The position numbers and the translations under genes were made by a program. The notes beneath the pieces are model-generated. The model ran no database searches. It saw only the letters and a list, made by a program, of their open reading frames with translations, and had not been told where the DNA came from. This document shows positions 1 through 8,679 of a stretch of 64,000 nucleotides of DNA, piece by piece; positions within the stretch are counted from its first letter, which is position 1, and each line of letters begins with the position of its first letter. This stretch comes from Candidatus Gastranaerophilales bacterium HUM_9. GTDB lineage: Bacteria; Cyanobacteriota; Vampirovibrionia; Gastranaerophilales; Gastranaerophilaceae. The stretch covers positions 36,120-100,119 of the forward strand of contig DABG01000010.1 in the NCBI GenBank assembly GCA_002103075.1, read 5' to 3'.

Positions 1-287
1 TTTGTTTTTTACAAAGAATATTTTGTATTTAATTAGCAATGCGTAATGTGTAATTAAATTTTATACGCAGGGATCCTTCGGTCGTTACACTTCCTCTGGA
101 TGACAGGCTAGGTATGTCTTTCAGAGCCAAGGAAGCAAAGGCACGAGCAAAGCGAGAGTGAAACGTGCGTCAGGTAAAATCACACTTTTGCCTGCAAACG
201 TGAACGTTGCCGTTTAACGCGACCGCAGAAGTTGGCAATCGTGGAATCCCTATAAAGATGTTGAGGGACCCCTGAACACATTTTCAA
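1..287. repeat. Intergenic repeat debris left of the glycan operon
   Basis: No gene is visible here. Bases about 70-110 (CTTCGGTCGTTACACT, then CCTCTGGATGACAG) are nearly the reverse complement of 16687-16725, so this is a copy of a dispersed intergenic family. The region is GC-richer than its flanks and also carries 'aatgcgtaatgtgtaat', related to a stretch near 21560. It lies downstream of the minus-strand glycan operon and could hold its transcription end, but I see no clean hairpin plus T-run. Confidence 0.55.
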
Positions 288-1352
288 CTATTTCAACTTC
301 AATCTTATTCCCAAAAACGTTAACAACTTATATTTGCCATATTTTTGTATAGAAAACAAATTCTGTAAAAAAGTCATATTCATATACTTCAAGTCTTTTA
401 CATTTTTACATTTTATCAAAAACTCACACAACTTCTCATATTCTTTATTTTCAATCATATCAAGCAATAGTGGATATGGGAAATTTTCTTCCAAATACTT
501 TTTATTCTTACATTTATGAAAAACATCTATCAAAGTTTCTGCAAAGTATTTTTTCACAAGTTCATCATCTGAACGGAATAAAAATATAAAGATTTTCTTA
601 ATATCAAACAAATAACTAAAATTATAATCATCTATACTTTTTTCATATAATCCTGAATTATTTATATCATCTGCAATAATTCTTTTTCCGTATAAGGTTG
701 ATTTCACAGATTCAAAAGATAATTGCTTGGAATCTAAACTTCCACTTCTTCTAATATAATGATAAAAAACATCATTAACTGTTTCTACACTATTTGCTTT
801 TAACACTGCTCTATTTAAAAATACACAATCCTGACCTTTAGGACACTCTTCTGGAAATAATATGTTATTATCAAATATCAATTTTGCTCGATAAATTGCA
901 CACCACCATTCACCAATAAAATAATACTGACTTTTTTCTTCAATGTCTTTATTCATTGTCATTATAGTTTCAGTGCCATCTAACTCAACTGTTTTACAAC
1001 CTGCTTTTACTATATCTGCACCCGTCGCCATTGCCTTGGTATAAAGTTCTTCATAAAAATTCAAATCAATTTCATCATCAGAATCTACAAAACCAAGATA
1101 CTCTCCCTGAGCAATCTCTAAACCTTTATTTCTGGCAACAGCAGCACCCATATTTTCTTTTAAATCAATAATTTTTAATCTATCATCTTTTTTAGCATAT
1201 TTTTTTAAGATTTCAAGCGAAGAGTCTTTAGAGTTATCATTTATACAAATAACTTCTATATCTTTTAAAGTTTGATTAAAAAGACACTCTAATGTATCTT
1301 TCAAATACATTTCAGCATTATATACAGGAATTATTACACTAATTTTTATCAT
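288..1352 (-). CDS. GT2 family glycosyltransferase
   Basis: Predicted inverting GT-A fold glycosyltransferase that adds a sugar from a nucleotide-sugar donor to a growing surface glycan on the cytoplasmic side. The N-terminus (ISVIIPVYNAEMYLKDTL, then CINDNSKDSS) and the FVDSDDE motif near residue 90, which supplies the DxD metal site, are typical of GT2. The C-terminal third is family-poor and ends in a basic tag, TFLGIRLKLK, preceded by FSIQKYG. Related tags occur in most other enzymes of this cluster. It is the last gene of the minus-strand operon. Acceptor and donor cannot be told from sequence. The ATG start is well placed at the edge of the GT2 core. Confidence 0.9.
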   Translation of the reverse strand: MIKISVIIPVYNAEMYLKDTLECLFNQTLKDIEVICINDNSKDSSLEILKKYAKKDDRLKIIDLKENMGAAVARNKGLEIAQGEYLGFVDSDDEIDLNFYEELYTKAMATGADIVKAGCKTVELDGTETIMTMNKDIEEKSQYYFIGEWWCAIYRAKLIFDNNILFPEECPKGQDCVFLNRAVLKANSVETVNDVFYHYIRRSGSLDSKQLSFESVKSTLYGKRIIADDINNSGLYEKSIDDYNFSYLFDIKKIFIFLFRSDDELVKKYFAETLIDVFHKCKNKKYLEENFPYPLLLDMIENKEYEKLCEFLIKCKNVKDLKYMNMTFLQNLFSIQKYGKYKLLTFLGIRLKLK

Positions 1353-1452
1353 TCATATACTCCGTTAAATCTAACATCTCACCCAATTTATAATTCCGTT
1401 CCTCTGGTTTAAAAATAGAATAACCGGAGCCAGAATAAAACGTCATTTTCAT
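1339..1452 (-). CDS. Possible 37-aa small ORF coupled to the acyltransferase
   Basis: A short open frame starts inside the stop codon of the upstream acyltransferase (TAATG overlap) and ends 14 nt inside the following GT2 gene, so it bridges both. It would encode MKMTFYSGSGYSIF and about 23 further residues rich in Glu, Lys and Asp. I do not recognise it. The TAATG junction favours coupled translation, but the frame could also be a leftover N-terminus of a lost gene or chance. No independent ribosome site beyond the coupling is visible. Confidence 0.3.
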   Translation of the reverse strand: MKMTFYSGSGYSIFKPEERNYKLGEMLDLTEYMNDKN

Positions 1453-2183
1453 TATTTTTCTTCTTCTAAAAATTTCTCAATTGATTTTCTTGACCAATTA
1501 CAACCAGTTTTCAAAACTTTAGCAGGACTACCTACTAAGATTGAACCTGAACTAATTCCATGCGAAGTAGATGATTTAGTAACAATAGAACCAATCCCAA
1601 CAACAGTATTATCAGGAATATCAGCACCTTTTAGTACTCTTACACCATTTCCAAACCAAACGTGATTACCAATTTTTATATCTTCTGGGTAATTTAAAAC
1701 TTCTCTTGTTTCTTCATTGTATATCGTATGTCCATCATATGATCTTAAATAGGCACTTGTTGAAAACATACAATCATCACCTATCGAAATTTTTATATTA
1801 GGTTCATTGTTCATTACAACCATTGAATTTACTGAGAAATTTTTACCTATTTTAACTTCTGAACCCCTGCCACATTTTATCATTATATTAGATAAAACAA
1901 ATTTTGTACTTTCAATCTTTATATATGAATTACCCAAACAATGAATTTCACAATTTTTAAATTCTGGAACTTTGTTGCCAACAATTTCTATAACAGAATC
2001 TGAACCACAAAATTCGACAGATAATCCCTTAATATTTTTCAATCTTATTTTGTTTTCACCATTTATCCAATATATAGCACCACGTTTTATTCGTTTTTTA
2101 AATTTTAAACCTAGAATACGAAAAACTAAATATTTTCTATTTTCTTTTTGTTCCTTTGTTACTGAAAATATATTTTTAAACAT
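1452..2183 (-). CDS. Left-handed beta-helix (hexapeptide) O-acyltransferase
   Basis: Likely O-acetyltransferase decorating a cell-surface sugar with acetyl-CoA as donor. Imperfect hexapeptide repeats run from about residue 95 to 220 (for example IKIGNHVWFGNGVRVLKGA and VVGIGSIVTKSS), and SYDGHTIYN carries a candidate catalytic His. This matches the maltose/galactoside acetyltransferase-like group. Residues 5-35 are unusual: an FSVT...FRILGLKFKK segment resembling the C-terminal tags of neighbouring glycosyltransferases, here at the N-terminus. It overlaps the upstream GT8 gene by 8 bp. The acceptor sugar is unknown. Confidence 0.85.
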   Translation of the reverse strand: MFKNIFSVTKEQKENRKYLVFRILGLKFKKRIKRGAIYWINGENKIRLKNIKGLSVEFCGSDSVIEIVGNKVPEFKNCEIHCLGNSYIKIESTKFVLSNIMIKCGRGSEVKIGKNFSVNSMVVMNNEPNIKISIGDDCMFSTSAYLRSYDGHTIYNEETREVLNYPEDIKIGNHVWFGNGVRVLKGADIPDNTVVGIGSIVTKSSTSHGISSGSILVGSPAKVLKTGCNWSRKSIEKFLEEEK

Positions 2184-3138
2184 TATTTTTCCTTTCTAAC
2201 TTTATCTGAATACCTAAAAATGTAAGGTATTTTACTCCATCTAATTTTTTTATAGAAAATATTCTTTCAAAAAACTTATATTGAATATGTTTATGAGTAT
2301 TTCTGATAACATTCATAAACAAAAATTTTTCATAAAAACTCGTCATTCTAGCATATTTCCACCACAAATAACCAGCTCTTTGTTTGCTCTCTAAATCATA
2401 CCAAGGTTTAATATGCTTCCAACCTGTAAAATGTAATATTTTAATATCTTCAATCGCAATATCAGTAAATAATTGAGGGAATATATTATAAGTCTTATCA
2501 ACTTTAAGAATTCTATCTGGATTATTAACCGTAAAATATTGGTGTAATAAATTTTGATCACAAAAATTACATTTTGGAATTGTTAAACCAAACTCTAATA
2601 AGGTTTTTAACGTATTTTCTTTTCGCCATTCTTTTAGATTCATAACAATAAAGCCTGAGTTGCAAACATCTTCACCCATCTCTTCAAATCCACGTGGTGA
2701 ACCCATTGCTATTAAATAATTATCTAAACAAATATTGTATACCTTAGACAAATCAGTATTAACTATCATATCTGTATCCAGATAAATAACTTTTTTTACA
2801 TCATTTAACACATTTTGTGCCAATAAATAAATATAATGAGTATATGAAATTGCTTTTCCCCATTGTCCAATATTTTGACCTTCGAATATTGACATTTTAT
2901 CTTTCACATCAATAAAATCATACTCAATATCATATTCATCAAAAGTCGCTTTTGCATATTCAAAAACATTATTTTTTTCTTCTGTAGGAATATCTTTTAC
3001 AATATCTGCATACAAAAAATATACCTTTAATTTTGTATCATTATTCAAATTAGCTTTTGCTGAAACAGCTGTTACAACCCCATACGGTAAATAATCAGAT
3101 GATGCTGCTAATAATATATTAACTCTATTTTCACTCAT
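2176..3138 (-). CDS. GT8 family glycosyltransferase
   Basis: Retaining GT8 glycosyltransferase, like LPS galactosyl/glucosyltransferases or general stress protein A. The N-terminus has NILLAASSDYLPYG, a metal-binding DTD lies in VIYLDTDMIVN (about residue 122), and HFTGWKHIKPW supplies the late GT8 His/Lys motif. The C-terminus carries the cluster tag, FSIKKLDG followed by TFLGIQIKLE. I start at the ATG at 3138, which has an AGGGA site upstream; an in-frame TTG at 3147 would add three residues but lies directly against that site. It overlaps the acyltransferase start by 8 bp. Confidence 0.88.
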   Translation of the reverse strand: MSENRVNILLAASSDYLPYGVVTAVSAKANLNNDTKLKVYFLYADIVKDIPTEEKNNVFEYAKATFDEYDIEYDFIDVKDKMSIFEGQNIGQWGKAISYTHYIYLLAQNVLNDVKKVIYLDTDMIVNTDLSKVYNICLDNYLIAMGSPRGFEEMGEDVCNSGFIVMNLKEWRKENTLKTLLEFGLTIPKCNFCDQNLLHQYFTVNNPDRILKVDKTYNIFPQLFTDIAIEDIKILHFTGWKHIKPWYDLESKQRAGYLWWKYARMTSFYEKFLFMNVIRNTHKHIQYKFFERIFSIKKLDGVKYLTFLGIQIKLERKNNV

Positions 3139-3160
3139 AAATTTCAATCCCTAATCTCTT

Positions 3161-4087
3161 TTATTTATTTATTTTCAATTTTAATCCCAAAATTGTTATT
3201 ATTTTTGCAGATTTATCAAAAGTATTACTAATAGAAAAAACTTTCTTCAACAATAATGCCCAAGAAAATTTACTAAAATCAAACGGTTTTATATTGATAA
3301 TTTGTCTAGTTAAAATCTTTAAATCTCCTCGTCTTTGAACTATAAACATATTAAACATACGTTCTGACAAGAATCCAAAAACTCTTCTTTGATAAGGATC
3401 TTCACTAACTACAATTTTCTTTTCAGCTTCATCTAATATATCAAACAACCAAGAGCAATACTCAAAAAACAATTCTCGTTTCATAACAAACATATTACAC
3501 ATTGCTGATTTATATTCACCTAAATATTCATTTATAGCATTCATATCTGTATCAGAATATTTCTCATTCATAATATCTATAACAGTGTTTAAATCATCAA
3601 TAGAATGGGAATCTGCATACTGTTCCCTGATGTTTGTACCTTCTTTTTCAAAATCAAAAGGTTTTGGTAACACTATATCAATATTATCAAGCACACTTAA
3701 AATTTTTTCACTATCCCAATCTTTTATATTTATACATTCTGAAAACTCGTTTGATAGATATTTATTCAAAAAATCAAACAACCTACGATAATGCATTAAT
3801 CCAATATATTCTGGATTACCTAGCTTATCATAATTTTTCCAAGCCCAATATAAAGCAGTTAATTCACAATATGTCATGTTCTTAAATGATATATTTTCAC
3901 CAGTATCATCACCTATCATATTTGACTGTAACCACTTGCAATTCTCTTCTGCAACCTTGTCTACTTTCGCTTTTTCAAGAGCCAATGAACGACCACAATG
4001 AATTGGTGTTAAAACATCATTCTTAAATAACTTATCTTTTTTATGATAACAAACTAATATTTTTATATTCTTTTTATTATTACCCAT
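3161..4087 (-). CDS. DUF4422 family glycosyltransferase-like protein
   Basis: Resembles DUF4422 proteins found in capsule and exopolysaccharide loci and thought to be GT-A-like glycosyltransferases. Recognisable features are KILVCYHKKDKLF at the N-terminus, the TYCELTALYWAWKN stretch near residue 85, LMHYRRLF, and VSEDPYQRRVFGFLSERMFN towards the end. No biochemical function is established for the family as far as I know. The C-terminus ends with FSISNTFDKSAKIITILGLK, another instance of the shared tag. It lies between two GT8 genes with only 4-22 bp gaps, consistent with one polycistronic mRNA. Confidence 0.85.
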   Translation of the reverse strand: MGNNKKNIKILVCYHKKDKLFKNDVLTPIHCGRSLALEKAKVDKVAEENCKWLQSNMIGDDTGENISFKNMTYCELTALYWAWKNYDKLGNPEYIGLMHYRRLFDFLNKYLSNEFSECINIKDWDSEKILSVLDNIDIVLPKPFDFEKEGTNIREQYADSHSIDDLNTVIDIMNEKYSDTDMNAINEYLGEYKSAMCNMFVMKRELFFEYCSWLFDILDEAEKKIVVSEDPYQRRVFGFLSERMFNMFIVQRRGDLKILTRQIINIKPFDFSKFSWALLLKKVFSISNTFDKSAKIITILGLKLKINK

Positions 4088-4091
4088 AAAA

Positions 4092-5108
4092 TTATCCTAC
4101 ATATTCAGTTTCAGAGACTTTAATGCCTAAAATATAAAATTTTTTAATTCCATCTTTTTTAACTCGCTTATACAAAGGAATATACAAAACCTTTAAACAA
4201 TACTGCCAAGCATCTTTACACACTTTTATTCCCAATATACACGTAATAACTTTATATAATAGATATAACATATACTTATTCGCAAATGGTGTGAGTTTCA
4301 AATAATTCCAATACTCCTTTTGCAAAGGATGATTACAAGACATAAACCAAGGTTTTTGAACATCAGTATAATGTATTATTCCTATATTATTTTTTGCAGC
4401 TTTAACTTCTTCATCTGTATAAAAATGTTCGTAAATATTACCTAAATACATACGTGCATTTACATTCCATCTTAAGTTAAGAAACTTGCATTTACCATAA
4501 AATACCCCATTTAAAATATCCTGATCTTGAAGAATAATTATATCTTTATTATTTTCATAATATTTTAAACAACTTTCTTTAAAATCAAATGTTCTAAGTT
4601 CTTCTAAATTAAATAAGATGACCCCAGCATTAAAATATTTGTAATCAAAAGGTAAACCCAAACGTTTTTGTTGAGTTTTACCACCCTCATCTTCAACAAC
4701 ACCTGCATAATAACCTGAAACATCTGTTTCCCATAACTCTGCGATATCAGTTTTTACAACAATATCACAATCTAAATATATAAGTTTTTTAATATCTTTT
4801 GGTAGAATATCTAATAAATATAATCTATAATACGTCGCAACCGAAATTCTAGATCTATTTAACGGCAAGTCGGAAAAATCGATTTTTGTCATATCATAAT
4901 ATGAAATTACAAAATCTTTAATTTTAGCTAATTTTTTTATATTTCTTTTATTTTTTTCACTAATACCACCATCTAAAATAAAAAATCTTACTTTGTAATC
5001 ATTACCACAATTTTTTAAAATAGAAGCCATCGTAACAACACAGTGTTGAACATAATTATTATCAGTAGATAAACACATATTTATAAATTTTTCTGATTTA
5101 TTTTCCAT
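4092..5108 (-). CDS. GT8 family glycosyltransferase
   Basis: Second GT8 enzyme of the cluster. INMCLSTDNNYVQHCVVTM opens the fold, LIYLDCDIVVK (about residue 108) gives the DxD motif, ILQDQDILNGVF is the mid-domain QD motif and GIIHYTDVQKPW the late His motif. After the catalytic domain the tail contains two tag-like segments, TCILGIKV and FYILGIKVSE. It differs strongly from the GT8 at 2176, so the pair probably adds different sugars. Start ATG at 5108; it follows the upstream GT2 by 7 bp. Confidence 0.88.
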   Translation of the reverse strand: MENKSEKFINMCLSTDNNYVQHCVVTMASILKNCGNDYKVRFFILDGGISEKNKRNIKKLAKIKDFVISYYDMTKIDFSDLPLNRSRISVATYYRLYLLDILPKDIKKLIYLDCDIVVKTDIAELWETDVSGYYAGVVEDEGGKTQQKRLGLPFDYKYFNAGVILFNLEELRTFDFKESCLKYYENNKDIIILQDQDILNGVFYGKCKFLNLRWNVNARMYLGNIYEHFYTDEEVKAAKNNIGIIHYTDVQKPWFMSCNHPLQKEYWNYLKLTPFANKYMLYLLYKVITCILGIKVCKDAWQYCLKVLYIPLYKRVKKDGIKKFYILGIKVSETEYVG

Positions 5109-5115
5109 AATTCCT

Positions 5116-6102
5116 CTATCTCATAAACAACTTCTTAAACCAACTTGCACTATGATATTCATAAGGCTTTGTCGCAATCTCTAGATAACGTTTTTGATGT
5201 TTCTTTGATAAATATTTCAAGCTGACACCCTCATCAAGTCCAGATTTCAACAACTCTTGCATAAGATTATAATATTCAGGCTTAAATTCAGGAGCTATCT
5301 TTTTATAAAAGAAATAACAACCCTTAAGTGCTGCTGAATAGAAATACTCTCTTATTTCAAGATTATCAAAATATCCGTTTTCCACTAAAATTTCTTTTGC
5401 TTGTTGACGACGTCTAATATAATTAGTAAGTTTTTGACCACCATTATTCGTTGAAGACCCATTTGCATCAACTCTATAATAATACAATGGTTCAGCCACA
5501 GACATAATATTTTTAGCTTTAACCAAACAAGTCATATTCCAAGGCTGGTCTTCATAAGCACCTTTGCCGTCTTGCAACATCTTTATACCATTATTATCTA
5601 AAAAACTTTTTCTATACAAAGCCTTCCAAGGATATGCAGGTTTATCCAACAATCGTGGATTTGTATTCAAATTAAAATAACCGTTTTCATCAGCAATCAA
5701 ACCAGCACTATACGCACTAATTTTTGTTTTTCTTTCACTCAAGAAATAAAAATCGCCGATAACGTAATCAGCTATCGTTCCGTCAATCTTATTAAACAAA
5801 AGTTCATACATCTTAGAAGTACATACATCATCACTTTCTACAATCCCGATATACTCACCCGTTGCGACCTCTAGACCTTTATTTATAGCACTTGCATAAC
5901 CGCCATTTTCTTTATCCACAACAACAACACGATTATCATTCTTTGCATATTCATTTATTATAGCCAACGAAGAATCTTTTGAACCATCATTTACGCAAAT
6001 AACTTCTATATCATTAAAAGTCTGTGATACAACACTATCCAAGCACTCTCTTAAATATTTTTCTACATTATAAATCGGTATTATTATTGAAATCTTTGAC
6101 AT
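5116..6102 (-). CDS. GT2 family glycosyltransferase
   Basis: GT2 glycosyltransferase with canonical ISIIIPIYNVEKYLRECLDS at the N-terminus, CVNDGSKDSS near residue 38 and GIVESDDV (about residue 86) in the DxD position. Residues 170-215 (WKALYRKSFL, YEDQPWNM, YYYRVD) are typical of GT2 enzymes in O-antigen and capsule loci. Unlike its neighbours it lacks a clear LGIK tag and ends SWFKKLFMR. It lies between the GT8 gene and the tagD-like gene with short gaps, in the same operon. Confidence 0.9.
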   Translation of the reverse strand: MSKISIIIPIYNVEKYLRECLDSVVSQTFNDIEVICVNDGSKDSSLAIINEYAKNDNRVVVVDKENGGYASAINKGLEVATGEYIGIVESDDVCTSKMYELLFNKIDGTIADYVIGDFYFLSERKTKISAYSAGLIADENGYFNLNTNPRLLDKPAYPWKALYRKSFLDNNGIKMLQDGKGAYEDQPWNMTCLVKAKNIMSVAEPLYYYRVDANGSSTNNGGQKLTNYIRRRQQAKEILVENGYFDNLEIREYFYSAALKGCYFFYKKIAPEFKPEYYNLMQELLKSGLDEGVSLKYLSKKHQKRYLEIATKPYEYHSASWFKKLFMR

Positions 6103-6118
6103 ATTTCTATAATCTTTC

Positions 6119-6508
6119 TTATTTTGAATTTAAATATTCTTTTGTCTGCGTACTTGATACATCTGGAGTTCTTGGCAAATAAATAACTTCACAATAGTCT
6201 TTCAAAAAGTCAAATTTACCTTTCCAATCATCACCCATTACAAATATATCTGCCTGATATTTCTGTACATCAGAAATTTTTTGATCCCAATCGTTTTCAG
6301 GAATTACCAAATCTACATACCTACAAGCCTCTAAAATAGTCTTCCTTTGCTCATAAGTATAATATGATTTTTTATTCTTAACAGCGTTAAACTCATCACT
6401 TGATAATGCAACAATCAAGTAATCGCCTAACTCTTTTGCTCGTTTTAAAAGATTTATATGCCCATAATGAAGAACATCATAAGTTCCATAAGTAATAACT
6501 CGTTTCAT
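6119..6508 (-). CDS. tagD: Glycerol-3-phosphate cytidylyltransferase-like nucleotidyltransferase
   Basis: Small 129-aa cytidylyltransferase matching TagD in length and motifs: ITYGTYDVLHYGHINLLKRA contains the HxGH nucleotide-binding site, followed by ALSSDEFN and EQRKTILEACRYVD. The expected reaction is CTP plus glycerol-3-phosphate giving CDP-glycerol, which would feed glycerol-phosphate decoration of a surface polymer. Its start codon overlaps the stop of the GT-D/LicD gene (TAATG). LicD-type enzymes transfer phospho-substituents, so substrate supply and transfer may be coupled. In a diderm this probably modifies a surface glycan rather than classical teichoic acid. Confidence 0.85.
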   Translation of the reverse strand: MKRVITYGTYDVLHYGHINLLKRAKELGDYLIVALSSDEFNAVKNKKSYYTYEQRKTILEACRYVDLVIPENDWDQKISDVQKYQADIFVMGDDWKGKFDFLKDYCEVIYLPRTPDVSSTQTKEYLNSK

Positions 6509-8508
6509 TATTTATCGTCCCTTTTTATCAAATTCTCTATAACTTCTCGTTCACTTCTTCTCAAGTTCACAAACATACTATGACCAAACCCGATTTTTTT
6601 AGGATATGCCATATAGTCACCATAAACATTTGTCAAAAATTTATCGACATTGTTCATACATAAAAACTTCTCGCCTTCAAACTCAATTTCTTTCAATGGA
6701 AAAGCAACATCATACGAAGTAAACCAGTTTTTCCAATGATGATTATAATCAGCTCCCCAAACTAAATCTGGCTTATCTGTATTAACAGGTTTTAAAAGTT
6801 CGTTTCTTCCTTGTTTTATCATCTGTTTTATTTGAGTAATATTCTTAGGTCTGTTATGAGTACGCAAATATTCTCGTCTTGTTTTTATCCACTCTGTACG
6901 TTCTAATTGTTCAGGTTCTGTCATTTTTTCACCATAAACATCGTAAGGGAATATATCCACAAACAAATGTGGTGCTTTCTTATGCTTAACTTTTAGCAAG
7001 ATAAATTGCGCATTCTTGCTCCAAGTCAACTCTGCATATATATCGGGATTTCTTGAACTCTTTTGAAAAGCTTCTACCACTTTGCCATAATCTTCTCTAA
7101 GCATTCCGACATCAATATCATCGTCCCAAGGAATAAAACCTTTATGGCGAACAGCACCCAACACTGTTCCAAAATCCAACCAATATTTCAAACCGTTTTG
7201 TTTACATACATAATCCAATTCTTTTAACAACGCTAAATTCGCAAGCTGAATATCTCTGATTTGTCCCTCTGCCGGCGGAATTTTTGTAATATCAATATCG
7301 TTTTCTTTGTAATAATAATATGGATTAGATTCTTTCTTTTTCTTAAATTCTGCTTTTGGAAACTTAATTTTGAACCCTAAAAACTTTACTAAATAATGGG
7401 TTTCACCATAAGGTTGAACAGAAAACATTGAAGATGCAAACTCTTTGAATGAAAATTTTTCATCATCGTTTACCATTTCTTCCGATAAATCAAGACAAAT
7501 TTCGTTCAAATACTTTTCATCATGAATTACAGTAATCTTTCGACCACCTTTCACTTCGTTTACATACTTATCTTTAATCAATATTTTTTCAAGTGCGTGA
7601 TGTTTCATCCATTCATATTCAATATCTAAATGACCAACATCAAGCGCTCTATAACCTTCTTTTGCTAAATCATAAGCTAGTACTGTTGCAGTAGGACCTA
7701 ATGCAAGAATAAACAATTTCCTTTTTGAATGTCCCAAACAAGCATTCTTGATTTCTTCATACTTTGAAAAAGCATCACGACTTGGACAAATTATTCTTTG
7801 GATAGATTTTGCTCCATCAAACAAATCATTACCCACACCAAGTCTAGAACCTGAACCTTCTACAATGACTATATCTTTATCCTGCCAAACTTTTTTAAAA
7901 TCCTCAAAATGCTTTTCACAAACAGATTTATCTTCAACTCCAATATATGCCCTTGTAACCTCTGTATCATAATAGGTTTTACTCATATCAAATATTTTGT
8001 ATAATTTTTCTCTATGCAAAACCACATACTTGCGCCAAAACTGAGCAGTGATAGGCTCATACTGTGTTAAGCTCCCAAACATATCAGGCAAAGATACCAT
8101 AATATTGTCATCATTTGATAACAATATCTCCTTCATACGTTTTGCTAATTCTTTTGAATAAATTTGAAACGGTAAATCTTCACCAAACACAAGATTTAAT
8201 TCACCATCACCATATCGTACCAAAGATTTGTTTGTAGTAATCAATTCATCAAGAGTTTGACGGCTATTCTTTACAATAGGAACTGTCAATTCAGACAAAT
8301 CACCTGATTCATATTTAGAATTTAAACTTATTATCTCATCAGATTTTAATCGTTTTTTAGTTATAGTAAATCTTAACCCCATAAACCTAAACAACAAACG
8401 CTCTTGAGCGTTTTTTTGAAATGAGAAAACATCAAAACTTCTAAACAACACACATCTAAAATAATATTCATCATTCGATATATCAATAATGTCTCTTATA
8501 AGCCCCAT
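6508..8508 (-). CDS. Fused GT-D glycosyltransferase and LicD phosphotransferase
   Basis: A 666-aa two-domain protein. Residues about 83-330 match the GT-D (DUF1792) type of bacterial glycosyltransferase, with the DxE site in LVRYGDGEL (D101/E103) and a late LGPTATVLAYDLAKEG. Residues about 415-640 are a LicD nucleotidyl/phosphotransferase domain, with LDFGTVLGAVRHKGFIPWDD and D462-D466 as likely metal ligands. Both the N-terminus (residues 25-50, FSFQ...FMGLRF) and the join between domains (361-384, FSVQPYG...FLGFKIKF) carry the cluster's tag, as if two tagged proteins were fused. It is first in the operon and overlaps tagD by one base. Confidence 0.85.
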   Translation of the reverse strand: MGLIRDIIDISNDEYYFRCVLFRSFDVFSFQKNAQERLLFRFMGLRFTITKKRLKSDEIISLNSKYESGDLSELTVPIVKNSRQTLDELITTNKSLVRYGDGELNLVFGEDLPFQIYSKELAKRMKEILLSNDDNIMVSLPDMFGSLTQYEPITAQFWRKYVVLHREKLYKIFDMSKTYYDTEVTRAYIGVEDKSVCEKHFEDFKKVWQDKDIVIVEGSGSRLGVGNDLFDGAKSIQRIICPSRDAFSKYEEIKNACLGHSKRKLFILALGPTATVLAYDLAKEGYRALDVGHLDIEYEWMKHHALEKILIKDKYVNEVKGGRKITVIHDEKYLNEICLDLSEEMVNDDEKFSFKEFASSMFSVQPYGETHYLVKFLGFKIKFPKAEFKKKKESNPYYYYKENDIDITKIPPAEGQIRDIQLANLALLKELDYVCKQNGLKYWLDFGTVLGAVRHKGFIPWDDDIDVGMLREDYGKVVEAFQKSSRNPDIYAELTWSKNAQFILLKVKHKKAPHLFVDIFPYDVYGEKMTEPEQLERTEWIKTRREYLRTHNRPKNITQIKQMIKQGRNELLKPVNTDKPDLVWGADYNHHWKNWFTSYDVAFPLKEIEFEGEKFLCMNNVDKFLTNVYGDYMAYPKKIGFGHSMFVNLRRSEREVIENLIKRDDK

Positions 8509-8662
8509 CTCAATCCCTTCTAAAGATACACTTCATACTAAAAATAAATCCATGCTTACGTATATTTTACACACAAATCTATGTATACATATATAACATA
8601 ACCGAAGATTATGTGTCAATTATTCAAAAAACTCTTAGAAAATAAACTTGATTATTTTTTTA

Positions 8663-8679
8663 TGGTAAAATACAAACTA
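8663..8679 (+). promoter_or_regulatory. Extended -10 promoter of murF, apparently leaderless
   Basis: TGG followed by TAAAAT at 8666-8671 forms an extended -10 box whose last base is 7 nt before the murF ATG at 8679. No Shine-Dalgarno lies between, so transcription would begin at or next to the start codon. No good -35 is visible. The rest of the 170-bp divergent gap towards the glycan operon is AT-rich without other clear sites. Confidence 0.45.
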
